DNA of 64,000 nucleotides from Streptomyces aureocirculatus (GTDB taxonomy: Bacteria; Actinomycetota; Actinomycetes; Streptomycetales; Streptomycetaceae), in assembly GCF_000720475.1 (NCBI RefSeq), contig NZ_JOAP01000024.1:37159-101158 (forward strand), read 5' to 3'. This document shows, one piece after another, positions 9,708-18,400 of this stretch. The position numbers and the translations under genes were made by a program. Positions within the stretch are counted from its first letter, which is position 1, and every line of letters starts with the position of its first letter. The notes beneath the pieces were generated by a model that ran no database searches, had not been told where the DNA came from, and was given only the letters and a program-made list of their open reading frames with translations.

Positions 9708-10832
9708 TCACGCGGCCACGGTGTCGTGGTGGATGGGCGTGTGCGCGCCCCGCAGCGGCGCCCCCGTGCCGCCGCGGCGGGTGGCGACGATCTCCGCGGC
9801 GATGGACAGGGCCGTCTCCTCGGGGGTGCGGGCCCCCAGGTCGAGACCGATGGGCGAGTGCAGTTGGGCCAGCTCGGCGTCGGTGAGGCCCGCGTCGCGG
9901 AGCCTGCGGTCGCGGTCCTCGTGGGTGCGGCGCGAGCCCATCGCGCCGACGAAGGCGACCGGCATCCGCAACGCCCGCACCAGGACCGGCACGTCGAACT
10001 TGGCGTCGTGGGTGAGTACGCACAGGACGGTCCTGGCGTCGGTCCCGGTGCGCTCCAGGTAGCGGTGGGGCCAGTCCACGACGACCTCGTCGGCTTCGGG
10101 GAAGCGCTGCGGGGTCGCGAACACCGCCCGGGCGTCGCACAGCGTCACGTGGTAGCCGAGGAACTTGCCCGCGCGTACGAGCGCCGCCGCGAAGTCGACG
10201 GCGCCGAACACGATCATGCGGGGCGGCGGCACGCTCGACTCGACGAGCAGGGTGAGGCCGCCGGGGCAGTGCGCGCCGTCCTCCGACACCTCGACGGTGC
10301 CGGTGCGGCCCGCGTCGAGCAGCGCCCGCGCCTCGGCCGCCGCGGTGCGGTCGAGGACGGGCGCGCCGCCGAGCCCGCCCTCGTACGCACCGTCGGGCCG
10401 CACGAGCAGTGTCCTGCCGAGCAGGTCGTCCGGGCCGCGGGCCACCCGTACGAGGGCCGCGGTCTCCCCCGCGGCGGCCGCGGCGAGCGCGGCCACGTGC
10501 ACCGGGCGGTCCGGCGTGCCGACGCCCACCGGGGTGACCAGGATGTCGATGACTCCGCCGCAGGTGAGGCCCACGGCGAAGGCGTCGTCGTCGCTGTATC
10601 CGAAGCGCTCGACGACGCTCTCGCCGTCCTGGAGGGCCTGGGCGCACAGCTCGTACACCGCGCCCTCCACGCACCCGCCGGAGACCGAGCCGATGACCGT
10701 GCCCGCGCGGTCGACGGCGAGGGCCGCGCCGGGCGGGCGCGGGGCGCTGCCGCCGACCGCCACGACGGTGGCGACGGCGAACTCACGGCCCTCGTCGGCC
10801 CACCGGCGCAGCTCGTCGGCGATGTCAAGCAC
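9708..10832 (-). CDS. xdhC: XdhC/CoxI-family molybdenum cofactor insertion/sulfuration chaperone
   Basis: A 374-residue protein with the XdhC N-terminal signatures GSVSGGCVEGAVYE and LTCGGVIDILV and a C-terminal Rossmann-like half (IVFGAVDFAAALVRAGKFLGY). XdhC-type proteins bind molybdopterin cytosine dinucleotide or sulfurated Moco and hand it to xanthine-dehydrogenase-family apoenzymes in the cytoplasm. It is the last gene of the molybdenum hydroxylase operon and overlaps the upstream molybdopterin-subunit gene by 8 bp, which supports translational coupling and a dedicated chaperone role. Confidence 0.93.
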   Translation of the reverse strand: MLDIADELRRWADEGREFAVATVVAVGGSAPRPPGAALAVDRAGTVIGSVSGGCVEGAVYELCAQALQDGESVVERFGYSDDDAFAVGLTCGGVIDILVTPVGVGTPDRPVHVAALAAAAAGETAALVRVARGPDDLLGRTLLVRPDGAYEGGLGGAPVLDRTAAAEARALLDAGRTGTVEVSEDGAHCPGGLTLLVESSVPPPRMIVFGAVDFAAALVRAGKFLGYHVTLCDARAVFATPQRFPEADEVVVDWPHRYLERTGTDARTVLCVLTHDAKFDVPVLVRALRMPVAFVGAMGSRRTHEDRDRRLRDAGLTDAELAQLHSPIGLDLGARTPEETALSIAAEIVATRRGGTGAPLRGAHTPIHHDTVAA

Positions 10833-12975
10833 GGGTGGTTCCTTCCGGTACCGCGCCCGCCGCCGCGAGCACCCGGTCCGGCCGGATCGGCAGGGCGCGG
10901 TGGCGTACGCCCGTGGCGTGCCGGACGGCGTTGGCGATCGCCGCCGCGGCGCCCACGATGCCGATCTCGCCGATGCCCTTGATGCCGACGGGGTCGTCCG
11001 GGTCCGGGTCGTGCACCCAGTCGGCCTCGATGACGGGCACGTCGGCGTTGGCGGCGAAGTGGTAGCCCGCGAGGTCGCCGTTGGCGAGGCCGCCCGAGAC
11101 CCGGTCCCTGATCGCCTCCTCGTGCAGGGCCATGGACAGTCCCCAGGTCATGCCACCGACGAACTGGCTGCGCGCGGTGAGCGGGTTGACGATCCGGCCC
11201 GCGGCGAAGATGCCGAGCATCCGGCGCACCCGCACCTCACCGGTGTTGACGTCGACGGCGACCTCGGCGAACTGGGCGCCGTAGGAGTGCCGTTCGCGTT
11301 CGGCGAGCGCGCCGACTGCCTCCGTGGTGTCGGAGCGGACGGTGATCCCCTCCGGCGGCAGCTCCGCGGACAGGGCGAGGCGTTCGCGCAGCTCGGCCGC
11401 GGCGGCCATGACCGCCCAGGACCACGAACGCGTGCCCATCGAGCCGCCGGACAGCCAGGCCTGGCCGAGGTCGCTGTCGCCGATGCGCACACGGATCCGG
11501 TCAAGGTCCGCTCCGAGGGCGTCGGCGGCCACCTGGGCCAGCGCGGTGCGGGCCCCGGTGCCGACGTCGGCGGCGTTGATCCGGACCGTGAAGGTGCCGT
11601 CGGCCTCGGCGGTGACGGCCGCGGTCGAGGGGGCCACGCCCGCGGGGAAAGTGGCCGCTGCCGTGCCCGTGCCGAGCAGCCAGCGGCCGTCGCGGCGGAC
11701 GCCGGGGCGCGGGTCACGGCCTTCCCAGTTGAAGCGGCGGGCGCCCTCGCGGAAGCAGGTGAGCAGTTCGCGGTCCGCGAAGGGCAGTCCCGTGACGGGC
11801 CCGACGGCGGGTTCGTTGCGGGCCCGCAGCTCGATGGGGTCGAGGCCGCACTTCTCGGCGAGCTCGTCGAGCGCGGACTCCAGGGCGAACGAGCCGGGCG
11901 CCTCCCCCGGCGCCCGCATGAACGTGGGCGTGGGCACGTCGAGCCGCACCACGTGGTTGGCGGTGCGCAGGGCCTCCGCCTCGTACATGGCGCGGCCGTA
12001 GCCGCCGGTCGCCTCGACGAACTCGGTGAGGGTCGAGGTGAGCGACACCCCGTCGTGGTCGAGGGCGCGCAGCCGCCCCTCGGCGTCGGCGCCGAGCCGG
12101 ACGCGCTGCGCCGTGGGGCTGCGGTAGCCGGTGAGCGAGAACACCTGGCGGCGGGTGAGGACCACCCGTACCGGGCGCCCGACGACGGTGGCCGCCATCA
12201 CGGCGAGCACGTTGTGCGCGCGCAGCCAGCCCTTGGAGCCGAAGCCGCCGCCGATGTGCTCGGAGCGCACGTGCACGGACTCCGGGTCGAGCTGGAAGAG
12301 CGCGGCGAGGTCCGTGGCCGTCATCATGGTGCCCTGGCTGGTGTCGACCACTTCGAGGCGGCCGCCGTCCCAGCGCGCCATCGCCGCGTGCGGCTCCATG
12401 GCGTTGTGGTGCTGCTCCGGGGTGGTGTACAGCTCGTCCACGACCACGGTGGAGGCGGCCAGCTCGGCCTCCAGGTCGCCCTTCTCCGTGACGGCGGGGC
12501 CCTGGACGGTGGCCTCCGGTGTGTAGCGGTCGGGGTGCCGCGGGTCGAAGGCGACGTCGTGCGGCTCGGTGTCGTACTCGACCACCAGCGTCTCTGCGGC
12601 CTCCCTCGCCTGTTCGGAGGTCTCGGCGACGACGAGGGCCACCGGCCAGCCGACGTGCGGCACCCGGTCCCGCTGGAATATCTCCGCGACCGGGTCGGGC
12701 CCCAAGGTGCCGACGAAGCCCTCCTGGAGGCGGGGCGCGTTGCCGTGGTGCAGCACGGCGAGCACGCCGGGCATCTCCCGTACGGGTGCGTCGTCGATGG
12801 AGCGGACGCGGCCGCGGGCGACGGTGGACACCACGACCCAGCCGTGCGCGAGTCCGGCGAACGGCACCTCACCGGCGTAGCGGGCCGCGCCGGTGACCTT
12901 GTCCAGGCCCTCGATGCGGGTGCGTGCGGTGCCGACGGCGCCCGTGGCCCTGGTCGTTCCGGTCGCTGTCGTCAT
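10825..12975 (-). CDS. Xanthine dehydrogenase-family molybdopterin-binding subunit (PaoC/YagR-like)
   Basis: The 716-residue large catalytic subunit of a molybdenum hydroxylase. The N-terminal aldehyde oxidase a/b hammerhead domain starts at RIEGLDKVTGAARYAGEV. The Moco-binding region has the motif GGGFGSKGW. The C-terminal KGIGEIGIVGAAAAIANAV contains the conserved active-site Glu of the family. Length and lack of fused Fe-S/FAD domains fit the heterotrimeric L-subunit type (E. coli PaoABC, aromatic aldehyde oxidation). It overlaps the FAD-subunit gene by 4 bp (ATGA) upstream and the XdhC gene downstream. The substrate (aldehyde or N-heterocycle) is not readable. Confidence 0.92.
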   Translation of the reverse strand: MTTATGTTRATGAVGTARTRIEGLDKVTGAARYAGEVPFAGLAHGWVVVSTVARGRVRSIDDAPVREMPGVLAVLHHGNAPRLQEGFVGTLGPDPVAEIFQRDRVPHVGWPVALVVAETSEQAREAAETLVVEYDTEPHDVAFDPRHPDRYTPEATVQGPAVTEKGDLEAELAASTVVVDELYTTPEQHHNAMEPHAAMARWDGGRLEVVDTSQGTMMTATDLAALFQLDPESVHVRSEHIGGGFGSKGWLRAHNVLAVMAATVVGRPVRVVLTRRQVFSLTGYRSPTAQRVRLGADAEGRLRALDHDGVSLTSTLTEFVEATGGYGRAMYEAEALRTANHVVRLDVPTPTFMRAPGEAPGSFALESALDELAEKCGLDPIELRARNEPAVGPVTGLPFADRELLTCFREGARRFNWEGRDPRPGVRRDGRWLLGTGTAAATFPAGVAPSTAAVTAEADGTFTVRINAADVGTGARTALAQVAADALGADLDRIRVRIGDSDLGQAWLSGGSMGTRSWSWAVMAAAAELRERLALSAELPPEGITVRSDTTEAVGALAERERHSYGAQFAEVAVDVNTGEVRVRRMLGIFAAGRIVNPLTARSQFVGGMTWGLSMALHEEAIRDRVSGGLANGDLAGYHFAANADVPVIEADWVHDPDPDDPVGIKGIGEIGIVGAAAAIANAVRHATGVRHRALPIRPDRVLAAAGAVPEGTTRA

Positions 12976-14000
12976 CGCTTCGCCCCTTCGGTCGGCTCGG
13001 TCCGCTCGACGGGCCCGGTGCCTGTGGCGAGCTCGGTCAGCAGAACCACGGTCACATTGCGCAGCAGCGGCACCTTGTACCCGTTGTCGGGCAGGGGCTC
13101 GGCCGCGGCCAGTTCGGCGTCCGCCGCCGCGGCGAAGGCGGCGGCCGTGGCGGGGCCGCCGGTCAGCGCGCGTTCGGCCTCCCGGGCGCGCCAGGGCCGC
13201 GACGCGACCGCGCCGAACGCGAGGCGCACCTCGTGCACGACGCCGTCCCTGACGTCGAGCGCCGCGGCGGCCGACCCGATGGCGAAGGCGTACGAGGCGC
13301 GCTCGCGGATCTTGCGGTAGCGGGAGTGGGCGGCGACGGGGGCGGGCGGCAGGGTGATGCCGGTGATCAGTGCGCCGGGCGGCAGCGCGGTCTCGCGGTG
13401 CGGGGTGTCACCGACGGGGAGGTAGAAGTCCGCCCACGCCAACTCGCCGGTTCCTGACGCCGTTTCGTAGGAGACGACGGCGTCGAAGGCGGCGAGCGCC
13501 ACCGCCATGTCGGAGGGGTGCGTGGCCACGCAGTGCGCGGACGCGCCGAGGATCGCGTGGTTGCGGTGGATGCCGTCGAGGGCGGAGCAGCCGCTGCCTG
13601 GCGTGCGCTTGTTGCAGGGTCTGGCCGTGTCGGCGAAGTAGCCGCAGCGGGTGCGCTGGAGCAGGTTCCCGCCGACGGTGGCCATGTTGCGCAGTTGGCC
13701 GGAGGCGCCCGCGAGGACGGCCTGGGCCAGGGCGGGGTAGCGGCGCCGGACCTCGGGGTGCGCGGCGAGGTCGCTGTTGGTGACCGTCGCGCCGATGTGC
13801 AGGGCGCCGTCGGCCGTCACCCCGATGCCGTCCAGGGGCAGTTCGGTGACGTCCACGAGCAGCGCGGGGCGCTCGACGCCGGTCTTCATCAGGTCGACGA
13901 GGTTGGTGCCGCCGCCCAGGAAGCGCGCATCGGGGGCGGCGTCGAGCAGGGCGACGGCCCCGGCGACGTCGTGCGCCCGCTGGTATCCGAACTCCCTCAT
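12972..14000 (-). CDS. FAD-binding subunit of molybdenum hydroxylase (PaoB/YagS-like), with extra Fe-S cysteines
   Basis: The 342-residue medium subunit that passes electrons between the Fe-S and molybdenum subunits. FAD-binding motifs FLGGGTNLVDLM (residues about 27-38) and the ATVGGNLLQRTRC block are present. Between them and the C-terminal CO_deh_flav_C domain lies a cysteine-rich insert, RTRCGYFADTARPCNKRTPGSGC, here split as RTRCGY, RPCNKR and GSGC. In E. coli PaoB this position carries an additional [4Fe-4S] cluster. That supports the aldehyde-oxidoreductase (YagTSR) branch rather than classical xanthine dehydrogenase. 4-bp overlaps with both flanking subunit genes. Confidence 0.91.
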   Translation of the reverse strand: MREFGYQRAHDVAGAVALLDAAPDARFLGGGTNLVDLMKTGVERPALLVDVTELPLDGIGVTADGALHIGATVTNSDLAAHPEVRRRYPALAQAVLAGASGQLRNMATVGGNLLQRTRCGYFADTARPCNKRTPGSGCSALDGIHRNHAILGASAHCVATHPSDMAVALAAFDAVVSYETASGTGELAWADFYLPVGDTPHRETALPPGALITGITLPPAPVAAHSRYRKIRERASYAFAIGSAAAALDVRDGVVHEVRLAFGAVASRPWRAREAERALTGGPATAAAFAAAADAELAAAEPLPDNGYKVPLLRNVTVVLLTELATGTGPVERTEPTEGAKR

Positions 14001-14581
14001 GCCACGGCCTCCTCGGTCTGGGCGCGACCGTCACGTACCTCGTCGGCGGCGCGTGCGACCGCCTCCACGATGGCCACATAAGCGCCGCAGCGGCACAGGT
14101 TGCCGCTCATGCGCTCGCGGATCTCGTCCGCGTCGAGCGGTGCCGGTTCCGCGTCGGGCCGTACGTCGGCGGTCGCGGCGCTCGGCCAGCCCGCCGCGTG
14201 TTCCTCGATCACCGCGATGGCCGAACATATCTGCCCGGGCGTGCAGTAGCCGCACTGGTAGCCGTCGAGGTCGAGGAAGGCCTGCTGCACCGGGTGCAGT
14301 TGGCCGCCGTCGGCGACGCCCTCGATGGTGGTGATCTCCCGGCCCTCGGCGGTGACCGCGAACTTCAGACAGGACAGTGTGCGGCGGCCGTCGACGAGGA
14401 CCGTGCAGGCGCCGCACTGGCCCTGGTCGCAGCCCTTCTTCGTGCCCGTCAGATCGAGGCGCTCACGCAGGGCGTCGAGCAGGGTGGTGCGGTGGTCGAC
14501 GGGCAGCGTGTGCTTCTCGCCGTTGACGTTCAGGGTGATGCCGCTGGACGTCTCGGTGGCGCTGGACGTCGGTGGAACCAT
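13997..14581 (-). CDS. 2Fe-2S subunit of molybdenum hydroxylase (PaoA/YagT-like)
   Basis: A 194-residue small subunit. The plant-type ferredoxin domain has C51, C56, C59 and C71 (GCDQGQCGACT ... LSC). The C-terminal helical [2Fe-2S]-binding domain has CGYC and CRCGAY. The ATG at 14581 is chosen over upstream in-frame starts because AAGAAGG lies just before it and the upstream extension is low-complexity. The absence of a long Tat signal suggests a cytoplasmic enzyme, unlike periplasmic E. coli PaoA. First gene of the four-gene operon, divergent from a TetR regulator 270 bp away. Confidence 0.92.
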   Translation of the reverse strand: MVPPTSSATETSSGITLNVNGEKHTLPVDHRTTLLDALRERLDLTGTKKGCDQGQCGACTVLVDGRRTLSCLKFAVTAEGREITTIEGVADGGQLHPVQQAFLDLDGYQCGYCTPGQICSAIAVIEEHAAGWPSAATADVRPDAEPAPLDADEIRERMSGNLCRCGAYVAIVEAVARAADEVRDGRAQTEEAVA

Positions 14582-14701
14582 GATCGGCCTTCTTTCGCGG
14601 TGTACGGCGGGCGCCGGGGTGTGCGGGGCACCGTGGTGCGGGTGACGCGGAAGGAGAACAGGGGGTGCGGGTGAAGCGCAGCAGGTCGCGGGCGGCGTCG
14701 A

Positions 14702-14715
14702 CCGAATGCATTCGG
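14702..14715. promoter_or_regulatory. Perfect 14-bp palindrome upstream of the molybdenum hydroxylase operon
   Basis: CCGAATGCATTCGG is a perfect palindrome in the divergent intergenic region, about 120 bp upstream of the 2Fe-2S subunit start. A protein-binding function is inferred from symmetry and position only. Confidence 0.45.
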
Positions 14716-14748
14716 CCACATCTCCCGCTATGGTGGAGTGGACTCAAA

Positions 14749-14795
14749 CGGACATCTGTCCGCTTATTGTTCGAGAACCTAGTGGACAGGTGTCC
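14749..14795. promoter_or_regulatory. Twin operator-like palindromes between TetR gene and molybdenum hydroxylase operon
   Basis: Two related inverted repeats: CGGACA-TC-TGTCCG (14749-14762) and GGACA-GG-TGTCC (14784-14795). Both are followed by CGCTTA, so TGTCCGCTTA occurs twice, 34 bp apart (about three helical turns). The pair lies about 57 bp upstream of the TetR start and faces the divergent operon. Spacing and symmetry fit cooperative binding of the adjacent TetR dimer. This is a prediction. Confidence 0.7.
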
Positions 14796-14851
14796 GCTTA
14801 GCAACCCCGGCCCACGTCGGCCGGTCCCCCGCCGATCATCGGAGGCGACGA

Positions 14852-15445
14852 GTGCGGGAGAAGAGAGAGACCCCCCTGCGCTCGGACGCGCAGCGCAACC
14901 GCGAGCGCATCCTCGCCGTGGCCCTGGAGGAGCTGACCCGCTCCGGCGACGCCCCACTGAGCACGATCGCCAAGAAGGCCGGTGTCGGCCAGGGCACGTT
15001 CTACCGCCACTTCCCGAGCCGTGAGGCCCTGGTCCTGGAGGTCTACCGGCACGAGGTGCGGCAGGTCGCCGAGGCCGCGCCCCGGCTCCTTCAGGCCTAC
15101 CGGCCCGAGCGGGCCCTGCGGGAGTGGATGGACCGCCTCGCCAGGTACGCCATGACCAAGGTCGGCCTCGCCGACGCGATGCGCGCGGCGACCACCTGCC
15201 ACGGCACGCTGAAGAGCGTGGCGCAGGGCCCGCTCACGACCGCCGTCACCCTGCTTCTGGAGGCCAACGAGCAGGCGGGCACCATCCGCCCGGGGCTCAC
15301 CCCCGACGACTTCATGCTGGCGATCGCCGGGCTGTGGCAGATCGACCCGCAGCAGGAGTGGCAGCAGCGCGCCGACCGCCTCCTCGACCTGGTCATGGAC
15401 GGGATGCGGGCCGGCGCGCCGGGCACACGCGCACAGGCCGAGTGA
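14852..15445 (+). CDS. TetR-family transcriptional regulator
   Basis: A 197-residue repressor-type protein starting at GTG. The N-terminal helix-turn-helix spans roughly residues 33-58 (TIAKKAGVGQGTFYRHFPSREALV), a classic TetR DNA-binding block. The C-terminal ligand domain is helical and not assignable to a ligand. It is transcribed divergently from the molybdenum hydroxylase genes across twin palindromes, so it most likely controls that operon and itself. It ends 54 bp from the convergent NRPS stop codon. Confidence 0.92.
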   Translation: MREKRETPLRSDAQRNRERILAVALEELTRSGDAPLSTIAKKAGVGQGTFYRHFPSREALVLEVYRHEVRQVAEAAPRLLQAYRPERALREWMDRLARYAMTKVGLADAMRAATTCHGTLKSVAQGPLTTAVTLLLEANEQAGTIRPGLTPDDFMLAIAGLWQIDPQQEWQQRADRLLDLVMDGMRAGAPGTRAQAE

Positions 15446-15499
15446 CAGGGCGCGACCGCCGCCGGGTTCGCGCCCGTGTCGGAGCCGCCCGGCGTGGAG

Positions 15500-18400
15500 T
15501 CACTCGCTTCCCTGCTCGCTGAGCCGCAGGGCCAGCGCGGCGACGGTGGGGGCCTCGAAGACCGCCCGGATGCCGAGGGGCACGCCAAGCGCGGCGCGGA
15601 CGCGGGACACCAGCTTCACGGCGAGCAGGGAGTGCCCGCCGAGGTCGAAGAAACCGTCGTCGACTCCGACGCGCGGTACGCCGAGGGCGTCCGCGAACAG
15701 CTCGCACAGGGCGGCCTCGGTCGGGGTACGCGGCTCGCGCCCCGCCTGCCGCCCGCCCGCGTCGTCCGGTACGGGCAGGGCACGCCGGTCGAGCTTGCCG
15801 TTGGGGCTCAGCGGCAGCCGCGCGAGGGGGACGAAGGCCGCGGGCACCATGTACGCGGGCAGAGCGCGCGCCAGGTGGGCCCGCAACTCGGCCTCGCCCG
15901 GGGCGGGTACAGCTCCCACAGCGGGGGCGGAGCCCGCGGCGGGTCCGGCGCCCGCGACGGGTACGCAGTACGCGACGAGCCTGCGGTCCCCCGGCCGGTC
16001 CTCGCGCACGACGACCGCGGCCTGCGCGAGACCGGGGTGGGCGGCGAGGGCCGACTCCACCTCGCCCGGCTCGATCCGGAAGCCCCGGATCTTCACCTGG
16101 TCGTCGGCGCGCCCCAGATACTCCAGATTGCCGTCCGGGCGCAGGCGGGTCACGTCACCGGTGCGGTACATCCGCTCGCCGGGAGCCCCGAAGGGGTCGG
16201 GGACGAACCGCTCGGCCGTGAGCCCGGGCCTGCGCACATAGCCACGGGCGAGTCCGGCACCGGCGACGTACAACTCGCCCGGCACGCCCACCGGAACGGG
16301 CTGGAGGTAAGTGTCGAGGACGTAGGTGCGGGTGTTGCGGACGGGGCGGCCGATGGGCGGGGCCTCGTCCACGGCGGAGTGTTCGCCCTGCTCGTCGAGG
16401 TCGTCGAGGTTGTCGGAGAACCATGCCGTGGTGTAGACGGTGGCCTCCGTCGGTCCGTACACGTTGACGATGCGGGCGCCGGGCACCGCGGTCCGGATCT
16501 CCGCCAGCGTGTGCGCGGACAGGGCCTCGCCGCCCAGCGCGACGACCGACGCCCCCAGGGTGACGTCGTGGTGGCTCACCAGCTCCGCGAGGGCGGAGGG
16601 CACGGCACAGATGAGGCTGCCCCGCCACTGCCCGGCCGCGAGTTCACCGAGGGCGAGGACATCGGGGACGACCTCGACGACACCGCCGGAAAGGAGCGGC
16701 CCGAAGACCTCGAAGACGGAGACGTCGAAGGTGAGCGGGGTGGCGGCCAGGGCGTGGGAGAGGTGCGGGCGGCCCAGGGTCTCGCGGCCCCACAGGACCA
16801 GGTCCACGACGTTGCTGTGCGGGACGAGGACACCCTTGGGCCTGCCGGTGGACCCGGAGGTGTAGAGGACGTAGGCGCCGTTGGCCGGGGTCAGGGGCGC
16901 GGTGTGGTCGCGGTCGCGCGGGCTCTCCCCGGGCTCGTCGAGCTCGGTCAGGCCCGCCGGGTGGTGGGCGGTGGCTTCCGGCTCCTCGTCCACGTACAGG
17001 CGCGGCACGTCATCGGGCAGCGCGCAGCCGACGTCGTGGGCCGTCACGACGCAACCGGGCGCGGCGTCACGGAGCATGAAGGCGATGCGGTCGGCGGGGT
17101 GGCGCGGGTCCACCGGCAGATAGGCGGCGCCGCTCTTCAGGACGGCGACGAGGGCGACGATCAGGTCCGCGGAGCGGGGCAGGGCCAGGGCCACGACCTG
17201 CTCGGGCCCGGTGCCCGCGGCGATGAGACGGCGGGCGAGCCGGTCGGCCCGGGCGTTCACCTCCGCGTAGGTGAGCCGCACGTCACCGCAGACGACGGCC
17301 GGGGCGTCCGGGGTGTTCGCCACCTGCCGTTCGAAGAGGTCGGGCACCGTGAGGGGTGGCACGGGCCGCTCGGTGCCGTTCCACTCCTCGAACAGCAGCC
17401 GCCGCTCCTTGGCGCTCAGGACGTCGAGCCGCCCGATCGGAAGACCCGGGTCGTCGGCCGCGGCGCTCAGGAGCCGGGCGAGGCGGGTCGCGACGGTGTC
17501 CACGCTCTCGGGGTCGAACAGGTCGGTGCTGTACTCGAAGAACCCCGTCAGGCCCGCGGGCCTGCCGTCGTCGGTGAAGCGCTCCTCGATGTTCAGGAGC
17601 AGGTCGAAGCGGGCCGAACCCGGGTGCAGGAGATCGGTGGTGACCTTCAGGCCCTCGGTGTCGAGGCGCGGCGCCGGCGCGTTCTGCACGACGAGGGACA
17701 CCTGGAAGAGCGGGTGCCTGCCGATCACCCGGGGCGGGTTGAGGTCGTCGACGAGGTACTCGAAGGGCACGTCCTGGTGTTCGTAGGCGCTCAGGGACAC
17801 CTCGCGGACCCGGTCGAGCAGCTCCCGGAACGCGGGGTTCCCCGAGGTGTCGTTGCGGATGACGAGGGTGTTGACGAAGAAGCCGACACACCGGTCGAGG
17901 CCCTGGTCGGTGCGGCCCGCGATCGGGGATCCGACGGGGATGTCGGTACCGGCGCCGAGCCGGGTGAGCAGCGCGGCGAGCCCCGCCTGGAGCACCATGA
18001 ACAGGCTGGTGCCGGTTTCCTTGGCGAGCGCGGAGAGGCGTTGGTGCAGCTCAGCGCCCCAGGCGACGGCGAGCGTCCCGCCGCCGTAGCCGGGGGTGGC
18101 GGGGCGGGGGCGGGCGAGGGGCAGGTCCATCTGGTCGGGCAGGTCCGCGAGCTGGCGCCGCCAGTAGGCGAGCTGGTGGGCGAGCGGGCTCGCCGGGTCG
18201 TCGGGGTCGCCGAGGAGCTCGCGCTGCCACAGGCCGTAGTCGGCGTACTGGACGGCGGTGGCGGGGGTGGGTGCGGGCGCCGCGGTGGCCCCCGGTGCCC
18301 CGGGCGTGCGTGCCTCGTACGCCGCCATGAGGTCCTCGGCGAGGGGCGCGAACGACCAGCCGTCGCAGGCGATGTGGTGGACGAGCAGGAGCAGCACGTG

